A program made the position numbers and the translations under genes. From Streptomyces rubradiris (GTDB lineage Bacteria; Actinomycetota; Actinomycetes; Streptomycetales; Streptomycetaceae): DNA of 64,000 nt. A model generated the notes under the pieces. It saw nothing but the letters and a program-made list of their open reading frames with translations, did no database searches and was not told where the DNA came from. The DNA lies in contig NZ_BNEA01000015.1 of assembly GCF_016860525.1 (NCBI RefSeq), positions 3,286,001 through 3,350,000 on the forward strand. The letters are read 5' to 3'. Positions 37,651-46,017 of the stretch are shown here, in pieces. Position 1 is the first letter of the stretch, and each line of letters starts with the position of its first letter.

Positions 37651-37723
37651 TGGAGCGCCGGGCAGGCCTTGCACCTGCATCTCCCCGCAGGAAGCGGGGC
37701 GTCTTTCCTTGGACCACCAACGC
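37651..37723 (-). tRNA. tRNA-Gly (anticodon UCC), atypical T-loop
   Basis: 73 nt with encoded CCA. The acceptor stem GCGTTGG pairs with CCGGCGC (two G-U pairs). The D-arm is GTC/GAC with a short loop holding GG. The anticodon stem CCCCG/CGGGG frames loop CTTCCTG, anticodon TCC, reading GGA. The T-stem GCAGG/CCTGC encloses TGCAAGG. The T-loop begins TGC instead of TTC, so position 55 is G rather than the near-universal pseudouridine. The same G-U-G-C change marks staphylococcal glycine tRNAs that serve cell-wall bridge synthesis. The discriminator U is normal for bacterial tRNA-Gly. Confidence 0.85.
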
Positions 37724-37764
37724 ACTGGCTCCGGGCCGGTGTTCCGGCCGTTCGCTGTGTGATG

Positions 37765-37770
37765 ATCATA
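37765..37770 (-). promoter_or_regulatory. Probable -10 (TATGAT) of the tRNA-Gly gene
   Basis: TATGAT on the minus strand lies about 40 bp upstream of the mature 5' end. It is the best housekeeping -10 match nearby; TTGCGG upstream is a weak -35 at 19-base spacing. Confidence 0.45.
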
Positions 37771-37848
37771 GCGCAGGAAGGGGGCCCCTCCGCAACTCCA
37801 GTCACAGGAGTCTCGCCGGCCTCAGGCGCCCCACCGCGCTCCCCTGCG

Positions 37849-38106
37849 TCAGCCGTCCGCCACCGACTCGAACCGCCACCGGTGCACGGCCCGCGTCACC
37901 AGCTCCGGGTCCGGCTCGGGCAGCTCCGGCAGCGGGGCGTCGTACGGGGCGTCCCACCAGGTGACGACCAGCACCCGGTCCTGCGGCGCGCGGAAGGTCT
38001 CGCGGCGCAGCGGCTCCCCGGCCAGGCGCTGGGCGCGGACCCAGGCGAGCAGGTCGGCGCCCCGGCCCTCGGCGGCCCGCGCCTCCCACATCAGTGCGAC
38101 GGTCAC
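37849..38106 (-). CDS. Small conserved-looking protein translationally coupled to tsaD
   Basis: An 85-residue cytosolic protein starting at GTG 38106, which overlaps the tsaD stop as GTGA. It contains [34 protein letters not shown], a pattern of a small alpha/beta fold like antibiotic-monooxygenase-type domains. No catalytic motif is recognised. The tight coupling implies co-production with TsaD. It is the last gene of the run. Confidence 0.7.
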   Translation of the reverse strand: MTVALMWEARAAEGRGADLLAWVRAQRLAGEPLRRETFRAPQDRVLVVTWWDAPYDAPLPELPEPDPELVTRAVHRWRFESVADG

Positions 38107-39194
38107 GAGTACAGGTTCTCCTTGCTGACCTCGTGCACGTGGTCGTGGCCGTGTCCGGGGACGTGCGGGTCGGTCACCGGCAGGGAGGAGTCGGCCGACA
38201 GGTCCCAGCTGGAGGCGGCCCGGTTGCGGGCGACCATCTCGGCGCCCAGCGCGGCCACCATCGCGCCGTTGTCCGTGCACAGCTTGGGGCGCGGCACGCG
38301 CAGCCGGATGCCGGCCGCCTCGCAGCGCTCCTGGGCGAGGGCGCGCAGCCGGGAGTTGGCCGCGACACCGCCGCCGATCATCAGGTGGTCCACGCCCTCG
38401 TCCTTGCAGGCGCGGACGGCCTTGCGGGTCAGCACGTCGACCACGGCCTCCTGGAAGGAGGCGGCGACGTCACGGACCGGGACCTCCTCGCCGGCCGCGC
38501 GCCTGGCCTCGATCCACCGGGCCACGGCGGTCTTCAGGCCGGAGAAGGAGAAGTCGTACGCCGGGTCGCGGGGGCCGGTCAGGCCGCGCGGGAAGGCGAT
38601 GGCCGCCGGGTCGCCCTCCTTGGCGTAGCGGTCGATGACGGGGCCGCCGGGGAAGCCCAGGTTCAGCACGCGGGCGATCTTGTCGAAGGCCTCGCCGGCC
38701 GCGTCGTCGATGGTCGCACCCATCGGGCGCACATCGGAGGTGATGTCCGCGGACAGCAGCAGCGAGGAGTGGCCGCCGGAGACCAGCAGGGCCATCGTCG
38801 GCTCGGGCAGCGGGCCGTGCTCCAGCTGGTCCACGCAGATGTGCGAGGCGAGGTGGTTCACGCCGTACAAGGGCTTGCCGAGGGCGTAGGCGTACGCCTT
38901 GGCCGCCGAGACGCCGACGAGCAGGGCGCCCGCGAGGCCGGGGCCCGCGGTGACCGCGATGCCGTCCAGGTCCTTGGCGCTGACTCCCGCCTCCTTCAGC
39001 GCGCGGTCGATGGTGGGGACCATCGCCTCCAGGTGGGCCCGGGACGCCACCTCCGGTACGACACCACCGAACCGGGCGTGCTCGTCGACGCTGGAGGCGA
39101 CGGCGTCCGCCAGCAGGGTGGTGCCGCGGACGATGCCGACGCCGGTCTCGTCGCAGGAGGTCTCGATGCCGAGGACGAGAGGTTCGTCAGTCAT
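38103..39194 (-). CDS. tsaD: tRNA threonylcarbamoyltransferase subunit TsaD
   Basis: The catalytic subunit that installs N6-threonylcarbamoyl on A37 of ANN-reading tRNAs. The 363-residue ASKHA-fold protein has [16 protein letters not shown], the metal-binding HLASHICVD (HxxxH), VSGGHSSLL and [12 protein letters not shown] short His-rich extension ([12 protein letters not shown]) ends the protein. The ATG is at 39194. Its start overlaps the end of rimI by 8 bp, and tsaB and tsaE are nearby, giving the whole TsaB-TsaD-TsaE set. Confidence 0.96.
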   Translation of the reverse strand: MTDEPLVLGIETSCDETGVGIVRGTTLLADAVASSVDEHARFGGVVPEVASRAHLEAMVPTIDRALKEAGVSAKDLDGIAVTAGPGLAGALLVGVSAAKAYAYALGKPLYGVNHLASHICVDQLEHGPLPEPTMALLVSGGHSSLLLSADITSDVRPMGATIDDAAGEAFDKIARVLNLGFPGGPVIDRYAKEGDPAAIAFPRGLTGPRDPAYDFSFSGLKTAVARWIEARRAAGEEVPVRDVAASFQEAVVDVLTRKAVRACKDEGVDHLMIGGGVAANSRLRALAQERCEAAGIRLRVPRPKLCTDNGAMVAALGAEMVARNRAASSWDLSADSSLPVTDPHVPGHGHDHVHEVSKENLYS

Positions 39195-39720
39195 TGATCT
39201 CGGTTCCTTGTACTGGGTCGGACCCGGCGGCGGTGCCGCTGTCGGATCCCGTGGTCAGGCGCATCACCAGGGCGTCCACGTTGCCGGGCTGGTAGTAGCC
39301 GCGCCGGAAACCGACGGGGACGAAGCCGAAGCGTTCGTAGAGCTTCTGGGCGCGGACGTTGTCGACCCGGCATTCGAGCATCACCTCGGGGCACTCGAAC
39401 GCGGTCGCCGCGCGCAGCAGTTCCGCCAGCAGGCGGGCGCCGAGGCCGGTGCCCTGGTGGTCGCGGGCGACGGCGATGGTCTGGACGTCGGCCACGTCAC
39501 CGGCCGCGGCCAGGCCCCCGTACCCGACGATCCGGCCGTCGGCGGACTCGGCGACGAGGTAGCACCGGGTGGACTCGGGGCCCCGGGCGTGGGCCAGCTC
39601 GGACCAGAACATCCCGCGGGACCAGGCGTCCTCGGGGAACAGGTCCCGCTCCAGCTCCAGGACCGGGTCGATGTCCCACCAGCGCATCTCGCGCAGTCGG
39701 GGAGGTGCCGGCTGTGTCAC
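39187..39720 (-). CDS. rimI: Ribosomal-protein-alanine N-acetyltransferase RimI
   Basis: A 177-residue GNAT acetyltransferase in the tsaB-rimI-tsaD operon common to actinobacteria. It shows [23 protein letters not shown], the acetyl-CoA loop [15 protein letters not shown] and [25 protein letters not shown], all typical of RimI. The start is GTG 39720, overlapping the tsaB stop (GTGA); the upstream open frame is antisense. The C-terminus carries a short Gly/Ser/Asp-rich tail. The true protein target may differ from S18. Confidence 0.92.
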   Translation of the reverse strand: MTQPAPPRLREMRWWDIDPVLELERDLFPEDAWSRGMFWSELAHARGPESTRCYLVAESADGRIVGYGGLAAAGDVADVQTIAVARDHQGTGLGARLLAELLRAATAFECPEVMLECRVDNVRAQKLYERFGFVPVGFRRGYYQPGNVDALVMRLTTGSDSGTAAGSDPVQGTEIND

Positions 39721-40373
39721 TTGGGGGTGACCACCTTGTAGTTCTTGGGGACCTGGGCGTCCGGGCGGCGCAGGTACAGCGGCCGGGGCGCGGGCAGTTC
39801 GCCGCCCGCGGCCAGCCGCTCCGCCGCGAGCGAGGCGAGCGCGGCGGCGGACACGTGCTCGGGCTCGTGGGCGCTCGGGAACGTGTCCGGGTAGAGCAGC
39901 GCGCCCGCGCCGACCGCGGGCAGGCCCGCGACCCGCTCGGCGATGTCGGCGGGGCGGTCCACGGCCGGATCGGTCAGCCGGGTGCGGGAGTCGGCGTACG
40001 TCGCCCAGTAGACCTCCTTGCGCCGGGCGTCGGTCGCCACGACGAAGGGGCCCTTCTCGATGTCGGCGGCGTAGGCGAGGCCGTCCAGCGTGCACACGCC
40101 GTGCACCGGGACACCGAGCGCGAGGCCGAAGGTGTCCGCGGTCATCAGGCCGACGCGCAGGCCGGTGTAGGGGCCGGGTCCGGTGCCGACGACGACGCCG
40201 GTGACGGACTCCAGCTTCAGTCCGGCCCGGGCGAGGACCCGGTCGACGGCCGGCAGCAGCAGCTCTCCGTGCCGGCGCGCGTCCACCTGGCTCGTCGAGG
40301 CGATGACGTCCGTGCCGTCGTGCAGCGCGACGGTGACGGCGGGTGTTGCGGTATCCAGAGCGAGCAAGAGCAC
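39717..40373 (-). CDS. tsaB: tRNA threonylcarbamoyladenosine biosynthesis protein TsaB
   Basis: A 218-residue inactive-paralogue partner of TsaD that forms the TsaB-TsaD core. It begins LLLALDTATPAVTVALHDG, and has GVVVGTGPGPYTGLRVGLMTA and VHGVCTLDGLAYA as in the family. It is shorter than TsaD and lacks the HxxxH metal site, as expected. The GTG start at 40373 is preceded at six bases by TAGGCT, so the operon message may be leaderless. Confidence 0.94.
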   Translation of the reverse strand: MLLLALDTATPAVTVALHDGTDVIASTSQVDARRHGELLLPAVDRVLARAGLKLESVTGVVVGTGPGPYTGLRVGLMTADTFGLALGVPVHGVCTLDGLAYAADIEKGPFVVATDARRKEVYWATYADSRTRLTDPAVDRPADIAERVAGLPAVGAGALLYPDTFPSAHEPEHVSAAALASLAAERLAAGGELPAPRPLYLRRPDAQVPKNYKVVTPK

Positions 40374-40379
40374 GCGAAC

Positions 40380-40385
40380 AGCCTA
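40380..40385 (-). promoter_or_regulatory. Probable -10 (TAGGCT) for the tsaB-rimI-tsaD operon
   Basis: TAGGCT, six bases, then the GTG of tsaB. No ribosome site lies in between, consistent with a leaderless transcript. Confidence 0.45.
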
Positions 40386-40459
40386 CGGCGCCCGCGGCTC
40401 GCGCACGGCCGCCCGGGACGAACGGCCACCGGCTGCTACGGTCTCCACGAATACGACAT

Positions 40460-41065
40460 ATGCCTCAAAACAGGCTCGAAGCGGACGCGAAGCAGAGGTG
40501 GGCGCAGGTGGCAGGGACCAGCTCGGCGATCGTGGCCGGCCTCACCGCGGCGGCCCTGGGAACGGTCGGTTTCCTGGCGCTGCGGGCCCAGGCGACCGTA
40601 CCGGCCGCGCTGCGCGACGGGCCGGCGGCGAGCGCGTCCGCGGCGGCGAAGGCGAAGGCGCCCCGGGACCGGCGGCACCCGACCGCCCTGCCGGACGGCT
40701 CCGGAACGGGTGAACGGGTGGTGTACTCGGTGGACGACGACCGGGTCTGGCTGGTCGCCGCCGGCGACCGGGTGCGGCGCACCTTCACGGTGCGTCCGGG
40801 CAGCGTCGACCCGGCGCCGGGCACGTACTGGGTCACCTCCCGCTCCAACACGGCCACCGGCACCGACGGCCTGCCCGTCGAGCACGTGGTGCGGTTCACC
40901 AGCGTGGACGAGGTGGTGATCGGGTTCAGCGCGGCCGTGCACAGCGAGTCGGGCCCGGTGGCCGACCCGAACGTGAAGACGGGCGGGATCCGGGAGAGCC
41001 GGGCGGACGGCGACGCGCTGTGGCGGTTCGCCACCATCGGGGTGCCGGTGGTGGTGATCCGGTAG
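40460..41065 (+). CDS. Membrane-anchored L,D-transpeptidase-like protein without catalytic Cys/His
   Basis: A 201-residue protein with one N-terminal membrane segment (GTSSAIVAGLTAAALGTVGFLAL), an Ala/Lys-rich linker, and an outer domain (86-201) following the YkuD pattern: RVVYSVDDDRVWLV, PGTYWVTSRS, EHVVRF, AAVHSES and GDALWRFATIGVPVVVI. Where active enzymes have SHGC[IV]R the protein has KTGGIR (173-178): His and Cys are replaced by Thr and Gly. It may bind cell wall without cross-linking it. The ATG at 40460 is the only good start. It is divergent from tsaB. The fold assignment is by eye. Confidence 0.65.
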   Translation: MPQNRLEADAKQRWAQVAGTSSAIVAGLTAAALGTVGFLALRAQATVPAALRDGPAASASAAAKAKAPRDRRHPTALPDGSGTGERVVYSVDDDRVWLVAAGDRVRRTFTVRPGSVDPAPGTYWVTSRSNTATGTDGLPVEHVVRFTSVDEVVIGFSAAVHSESGPVADPNVKTGGIRESRADGDALWRFATIGVPVVVIR

Positions 41066-41116
41066 GACGCCGGGCCGGCCGCCGGATGCGACGCCCCGGC
41101 GGCCGGGCGCGGGCGC

Positions 41117-41635
41117 TCAGCCCGCCAGCGTCCCCAGGCCCGCCTCGGCCCACCGCTCCCCCAGCCCGGTCAGCGTCACGTGCCGGACCTCGTCCGTCGT
41201 GTCGCCGACCGCGCGGTGGATGACGACCTGGAGGCGGTCCTCGGCCAGTTCCTCGACCTTGCCCTCGCCCCACTCCACGACGATCACCGAGTCCGGCAGC
41301 GAGACGTCGAGGTCCAGGTCCTCCATCTCGTCCAGGCCGCCGGCCAGGCGGTAGGCGTCGACGTGCACGAGGGGCGGGCCGTCGCCGAGGGACGGGTGCA
41401 CCCGGGCGATGACGAAGGTCGGCGAGGTGACCGCGCCGCGTACCCCGAGCCCCTCGCCGAGCCCCCGGGTCAGGGTGGTCTTGCCCGCGCCGAGCTCCCC
41501 GCTGAGCATCACCAGGTCGCCCGCGCGCAGCAGCCCGGCCAGCCGCCGGCCCAGCTCCCGCATCTGCTCGGGGGAGGTGATCGTCAGCCGGATCTCAGCG
41601 GCCGCGTGCGCTGCTGGTGCTGCTGGTCGTTCCAT
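41117..41635 (-). CDS. tsaE: tRNA threonylcarbamoyladenosine ATPase TsaE
   Basis: A 172-residue P-loop ATPase that drives the t6A cycle. Visible are Walker A MLSGELGAGKTTLTRGL, VTSPTFVIARVH, HVDAYRL and VEWGEGKVEEL. It overlaps the end of the alpha/beta hydrolase gene. ATG 41635 is chosen because TACCGT (41644-41649) lies eight bases upstream as a likely -10; GTG 41641 is the alternative. It is separated from tsaB by the plus-strand transpeptidase-like gene. Confidence 0.94.
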   Translation of the reverse strand: MERPAAPAAHAAAEIRLTITSPEQMRELGRRLAGLLRAGDLVMLSGELGAGKTTLTRGLGEGLGVRGAVTSPTFVIARVHPSLGDGPPLVHVDAYRLAGGLDEMEDLDLDVSLPDSVIVVEWGEGKVEELAEDRLQVVIHRAVGDTTDEVRHVTLTGLGERWAEAGLGTLAG

Positions 41636-42860
41636 AGCCACTTACGGTAGCCCCTGCGGGCCCCGCTCCCGCGCGGGTGAGCAGGTCGGCGAGCCGGTCG
41701 GTGACCACCTCGGGGTGCTCCAGCATCACCAGGTGCCCGGCGTCCGGCACGAGCACCAGCTCGGCGTCGGGCAGCAGGCCGGCGATGGCCTCGCTGTGCT
41801 CACTGGGCGTGACCAGGTCCTGCACCCCGGCCAGCACCAGCACCGGCAGGTCCCGGAAGCGGGCGAGCGCCTCGGTCTTGTCGTGGTCGGTGAAGGCCGG
41901 GTAGAACTCGGCGACGACGTCGATCGGCGTGGACTCGATCATCCGCTCGGCGAACCGCTCCACCGACGGGTCGACCTCCCCGCCCGCGAACGAGTACCGC
42001 TTGATGATCCCGGCGAACAGGTCGGCGGTGGCCCGGCGCCCCTTCTCCACCAGCTCCGCCTGCCGGCCGAGCGCCCGGAGCACCCCGGGCAGGATCCGGC
42101 GCACCGCGTTGACCCCGGCCACCGGGAGCCCGAAGTTGACCTCGCCGAGCCGCCCGGACGACGAGCCCACGAAGGCGGTGGCGGCCACCCGGTCCCGGAT
42201 CAGCTCGGGGTACTGGGCGGCCAGCGCCATCACCGTCATCCCGCCCATCGAGTGGCCGACCAGCACCACCGGGCCGTCGGGGACGGCGGCGTCCAGCACG
42301 GCCTTCAGGTCCCGGCCGAGCTGGTCGATGGTGACCGGCACCCGGTCCCGGGTCTGGGCCACGCCCCGCCCGGACCGGCCGTGGCTGCGCTGGTCCCAGT
42401 ACACGGTCCGTACGACCCCGCGCAGGGCGGCCCGCTGGAAGTGCCAGGAGTCCTGGCTGAGGCAGTAGCCGTGGCAGAAGACGACGGTGACCGGGGCGGG
42501 CGCCTTGCTGCCGAAGAGCCGGCGGCGGCGCGGGGAGACCTCCGGGCCCTGGTCGGGCTCGGCCTCGTCGACCTCGTAGTACAGCTCGGTGCCGTCGTCG
42601 GCGTACGCCGTGCCGGGGGTGCCGCGCAGGGTGCCGTACGGGCCGGCCGCGTCCAGCGCCAGCCGGGCCTTGCGGCGCACCTCGCGCCCCACCGTCATCC
42701 GCTCCACGGCGACACCGGCCGCCGCGCCCGCGGCGAGCACGCCCAGCGCGGCACCGGCGATGCCGGTCGCCCGGCGCCAGCTCCCGGCCGCCCCCGCGGC
42801 GGAGGCGGAGGCGGCCGAGGCGACGAGGTCCGCCACGGTCTCCGCGCTGCTCTCGCTCAC
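41595..42860 (-). CDS. Alpha/beta hydrolase, membrane-anchored
   Basis: A 421-residue serine hydrolase. An Ala-rich N-terminal membrane segment (GIAGAALGVLAAGAAAGVAV, about 32-51) precedes the fold: VVFCHGYCLSQDSWHF (oxyanion strand), YWDQRSHGRSG, nucleophile elbow VGHSMGGMT, acid strand LVLAGVQDLVTP and His in DAGHLVMLEHP. The triad Ser-Asp-His is complete. This gene usually sits between alr and tsaE in streptomycetes. The substrate is unknown; lipid or ester hydrolysis is possible. The ATG is at 42860. Confidence 0.88.
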   Translation of the reverse strand: MSESSAETVADLVASAASASAAGAAGSWRRATGIAGAALGVLAAGAAAGVAVERMTVGREVRRKARLALDAAGPYGTLRGTPGTAYADDGTELYYEVDEAEPDQGPEVSPRRRRLFGSKAPAPVTVVFCHGYCLSQDSWHFQRAALRGVVRTVYWDQRSHGRSGRGVAQTRDRVPVTIDQLGRDLKAVLDAAVPDGPVVLVGHSMGGMTVMALAAQYPELIRDRVAATAFVGSSSGRLGEVNFGLPVAGVNAVRRILPGVLRALGRQAELVEKGRRATADLFAGIIKRYSFAGGEVDPSVERFAERMIESTPIDVVAEFYPAFTDHDKTEALARFRDLPVLVLAGVQDLVTPSEHSEAIAGLLPDAELVLVPDAGHLVMLEHPEVVTDRLADLLTRAGAGPAGATVSGYGTTSSTSSARGR

Positions 42861-42980
42861 GTACCGCTCCTCTTTCCCCTGCTGGAGTTCGCCTGGACGG
42901 GCGAAACGGATGGTGACGCCGGTGGTCCCGGGCCGCGTGCCGGTGCGGCCGGTGGTCCGGGGCCGTCGCTCCGGGACGGG

Positions 42981-44150
42981 TTACCCCGCTTCCCGCTCGT
43001 CCACATGGACGCGCGGGACCCGGGTGCCGATGCGGGTGACGATCTCGTACGCGATCGTGCCGCAGGCCTGCGCCCAGTCCTCGGCGGTGGGCTCGCCCCG
43101 GTCGCCCGGTCCGAAGAGCACCGCCTCGGTCCCCACCGGGGGCTCGTCACCGCCGAGGTCCACCACGAACTGGTCCATGGCGACCCGCCCGGCGACCGTC
43201 CGCCACTTGCCGTCGACCAGCACCGGGCCACTGCCCGAGGCGTGCCGCGGGATGCCGTCCGCGTAGCCGACCGGGACCAGGCCGAGGGTGGTCTCGCCGG
43301 GGGTGACGTAGTGGTGGCCGTAGCTGACGCCGTGGCCGCCCGGTGCGTGCTTGACCAGGGCGAGGGAGGCGCTGAGCGTCATCACCGGGCGCAGCCCGAA
43401 GTCCGCCGGGGTGCCCAGTTCCGGGCTGGGCGAGACGCCGTACATCGCGATGCCGGTGCGGACCAGGTCGAAGTGGCTCTCGGGCAGGGTGAGGGCGGCC
43501 GGCGAGTTGGCGATGTGCCGCACCTCGGGCCGTACGCCCCGCTCCTCGGCGTACGCCACCATCTCCCGGAACCGGGTGAGCTGGGCGGCGATGGAGGGGT
43601 GCCCCGGCTCGTCGGCGCACGCGAAGTGCGACCACAGTCCGGTGACCCGGACCAGCCCCTCGGCCTCGGCGCGCAGCGCCTCGCCGACCAGTTCGGCCCA
43701 GTCGGCGCCGGGCTGGCAGCCGTTGCGGCCGAGCCCGGTGTCGGCCTTGAGCTGCACGCGCGCGGGGCGGCCCGCCGCGCGGGCGGCGGCGGTGACCTCG
43801 CGCAGCGCCCACATGCCGCTCAACGACACGTCGATGTCGGCCTCGACGGCCTCCCGCCAGGGGCCGCCCGGCACCCACAGCCAGCACAGCAGGCGGCCGG
43901 ACAGCCCGGCGGCACGCAGTGCGAGGGCCTCCTCGGCGGTGGCCGTGCCGAGCCAGGTGGCACCGGCCGCGAGGGCGGCGCGGGCGCACGGCACCGCGCC
44001 GTGGCCGTACGCGTCGGACTTGACGACGGCCATCACGGCGGCGCCCTTCGCCCGGGCGCGCAGGGCGCGCACATTGGCGCGCAGGGCGCCCAGATCGATC
44101 TCGGCGCGGGCGCGCAGGGCGGCGGTCGGCTCAGCTGCTGTCTCAGTCAT
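42981..44150 (-). CDS. alr: Alanine racemase
   Basis: Makes D-alanine for peptidoglycan. The 389-residue fold-type III PLP enzyme has the PLP lysine in AVVKSDAYGHGAV, the second catalytic Tyr in GVSYGHHYVT, and the conserved KADTGLGRNGC and GRVAMDQFVVDLG. The ATG is at 44150; the frame upstream has no support. nnrD lies upstream on the same strand across a repeat-filled 381-bp gap, and the hydrolase and tsaE follow. Confidence 0.96.
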   Translation of the reverse strand: MTETAAEPTAALRARAEIDLGALRANVRALRARAKGAAVMAVVKSDAYGHGAVPCARAALAAGATWLGTATAEEALALRAAGLSGRLLCWLWVPGGPWREAVEADIDVSLSGMWALREVTAAARAAGRPARVQLKADTGLGRNGCQPGADWAELVGEALRAEAEGLVRVTGLWSHFACADEPGHPSIAAQLTRFREMVAYAEERGVRPEVRHIANSPAALTLPESHFDLVRTGIAMYGVSPSPELGTPADFGLRPVMTLSASLALVKHAPGGHGVSYGHHYVTPGETTLGLVPVGYADGIPRHASGSGPVLVDGKWRTVAGRVAMDQFVVDLGGDEPPVGTEAVLFGPGDRGEPTAEDWAQACGTIAYEIVTRIGTRVPRVHVDEREAG

Positions 44151-44531
44151 CGCGCCCCAGTCTCTCAGAGGCCGCCGACGGCCCACGGGGCCCGGGCCCG
44201 GCGACCGGGCTCCCCCACGACCGCCCGGCCCCCGACAACCACCGGCGAGCGCCCAGCCTCACGACACACCCGGCCGGGCCGGGGAGGCGGTGCCCGCGGC
44301 ACGCCCGGCCCGCCCGGAAACCCGGTACCCGCAACACGCCCGGCCCGCCCGGAAACCTGTACCCGCAGCACGTCCGGCCACCGGGGACCAGGTACCGGCA
44401 ACGCACCCGACCCGCCAGGATTCGCGTACGCGCAACACACCCGGCCTGTCAGGAATCCCGTACGCGCAACGCACCCGGCGCGCCCGGGAACCCCGTACCC
44501 GCGACGCGCCCAGGTACCGGACCGCGACGGC
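44151..44531. other. Repeat-filled gap between nnrD and alr
   Basis: 381 bp on the same transcription path as nnrD and alr, occupied mainly by the 34-bp degenerate repeat array at 44293-44515. Several overlapping minus-strand frames are open only because the repeat lacks stop codons, and none resembles a gene. The alr promoter should lie near 44151-44290, but no clear hexamers were assigned. Confidence 0.6.
44293..44515. repeat. Degenerate tandem array, about 6.5 units of 33-35 bp
   Basis: Units start at about 44293, 44328, 44362, 44395, 44429, 44463 and 44498 (partial). The consensus resembles CCCGCAACRC-CCCGGCCCGCC-GGAAnCCCGTA; every full unit ends in GTA. Units 1 and 2 are closest and the middle units are diverged at 20-40% of positions, so the array is old. 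There are no spacers. Confidence 0.85.
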
Positions 44532-45965
44532 TCAACCCCGTACGTTCCGCCACGCCTCCGGAATCCGGGCCGCCACGTCGTGGGCCCCCGTCGGCGCCCC
44601 CTGCGCGGCGAAGCGGCCCGCCAGGCCGTGCAGGTACGCGGCCACGCTCCCGGCGTCCAGCGGGTCCAGGCCGGACGCCAGCAGGGAACCGGCGAGGCCG
44701 GAGAGCACGTCGCCGCTGCCGGCCGTGGCCAGCCAGGGGGTGCCGGTGGGGTTGACCCGTACCGGTCCGCCGTCGGGGCCGGCGACCAGGGTGGTGGAGC
44801 CCTTCAGCAGGACCGTCGCCCGGTACCGCGCGGCCAGTTCGCGCGCCGCGGCCAGCCGGGCGGCCTCGACCTCCTCGCGCCGCACCCCCAGCAGCGCGGC
44901 GGCCTCGCCCGCGTGCGGGGTCATCAGCGTCGGCGCGCCGCGCCCCCGTACGGCGTCCCGGTCGGCCAGCCGCAGCCCGTCCGCGTCGAGCAGCACGGGC
45001 ACGTCCGTCGCCAGCACCTCGGCCACGGTCGCCGCGTCGTCCCCGGCGCCCGGCCCGGTCACCCACGCCTGCACCCGGCCGGCCTTGGCGGGTCCGGCGT
45101 CGGAGACCAGGGTCTCCGGGTAGCGCGCGAGGACCGCGTCCCCGGCCGGGCCGACGTACCGCACGGCCCCGGCCCCGCCGCGCAGCGCCCCGGACACCGC
45201 CAGCACGGCCGCGCCCGGGTACCGGGCCGAGCCCGCCGCGATCCCGACCACCCCGCGCCGGTACTTGTCGCTCTCCGCCTCCGGGGTCGGCAACAGCCGC
45301 GCCACGTCCGCGTGTTGCAGGGCTTGCAGTACGGCGTCGGCGGGCGGCGGTTCGATGCCGATGCCGACGAACCGGACCACTCCGGCGTACTCCCGCGCGG
45401 GGTCCACCAGCAGTCCGGGCTTGTACGCGCCGAAGGTGACGGTCAGGTCGGCGCGCAGCGCGGCCCCCCGCACCTCCCCGGTGTCCGCGTCGACGCCGCT
45501 GGGCAGGTCCACGGCGACGACGGCGGCCCCGGACCGCTCGACCGCCTCGGCGAGCCGTGCCGCGTCCGGCCGCAGCCCGCCCTTGCCGCCGATGCCGACG
45601 ATGCCGTCCACGACCAGGCGGGCCCGCGCGACCGCCGCCTCACCCCGGTCCGCCGTGACCGCCCGGCCGCCCGCCCGGCGCAGCGCGGCGAGCCCGGCGG
45701 TGTGGGTGCGTCCGGGCGCGAGCAGGACGGCGGTCACCCCGGCGCCGCGCCGGGCCAGCCGGGCCCCGGCGTACAGGGCGTCCCCGCCGTTGTCCCCGCT
45801 GCCCACCAGCAGCACCACCCGGCTGCCGGACACCCGCCCGAGCAGTCCGGCGCAGGCGGCGGCCAGTCCGGCGGCGGCCCGCCGCATCAGCGCGCCCTCC
45901 GGCAGCCGTGCCATCAGGGCCCGTTCGGCCGCCCTTACCGTCTCCACGCTGTACGCAGTACGCAT
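44532..45965 (-). CDS. nnrD: Bifunctional NAD(P)H-hydrate repair enzyme
   Basis: Repairs hydrated NADH and NADPH. The 477-residue protein joins a YjeF-type epimerase domain (residues 1 to about 210, VVLLVGSGDNGGDALYAGARLA) to an ADP-dependent dehydratase domain of the ribokinase fold (about 220-477: GIAAGSARYPGAAVLAV, LMTPHAGEAAALLG, TGTPWLATAGSGDVLSGLAGSLLASG with the catalytic GSGD). The ATG is at 45965. It lies 53 bp downstream of acpS, with which it is probably co-transcribed. Confidence 0.95.
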   Translation of the reverse strand: MRTAYSVETVRAAERALMARLPEGALMRRAAAGLAAACAGLLGRVSGSRVVLLVGSGDNGGDALYAGARLARRGAGVTAVLLAPGRTHTAGLAALRRAGGRAVTADRGEAAVARARLVVDGIVGIGGKGGLRPDAARLAEAVERSGAAVVAVDLPSGVDADTGEVRGAALRADLTVTFGAYKPGLLVDPAREYAGVVRFVGIGIEPPPADAVLQALQHADVARLLPTPEAESDKYRRGVVGIAAGSARYPGAAVLAVSGALRGGAGAVRYVGPAGDAVLARYPETLVSDAGPAKAGRVQAWVTGPGAGDDAATVAEVLATDVPVLLDADGLRLADRDAVRGRGAPTLMTPHAGEAAALLGVRREEVEAARLAAARELAARYRATVLLKGSTTLVAGPDGGPVRVNPTGTPWLATAGSGDVLSGLAGSLLASGLDPLDAGSVAAYLHGLAGRFAAQGAPTGAHDVAARIPEAWRNVRG

Positions 45966-46017
45966 GGCACCGAGTCTGCCCCCGAACCGGGGCCGTCCAC
46001 ACCCGGCGCGGGCCCGG

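Noticed and set aside
44143..44474. Several small minus-strand frames with repeated RAGRACRGY-like peptides
   Set aside because: They arise only from the 34-bp DNA repeat, whose period is not a constant multiple of three, so the frame shifts between units.
44293..44515. CRISPR array
   Set aside because: Units abut directly with no unique spacers, they diverge from each other, and no cas gene is nearby.
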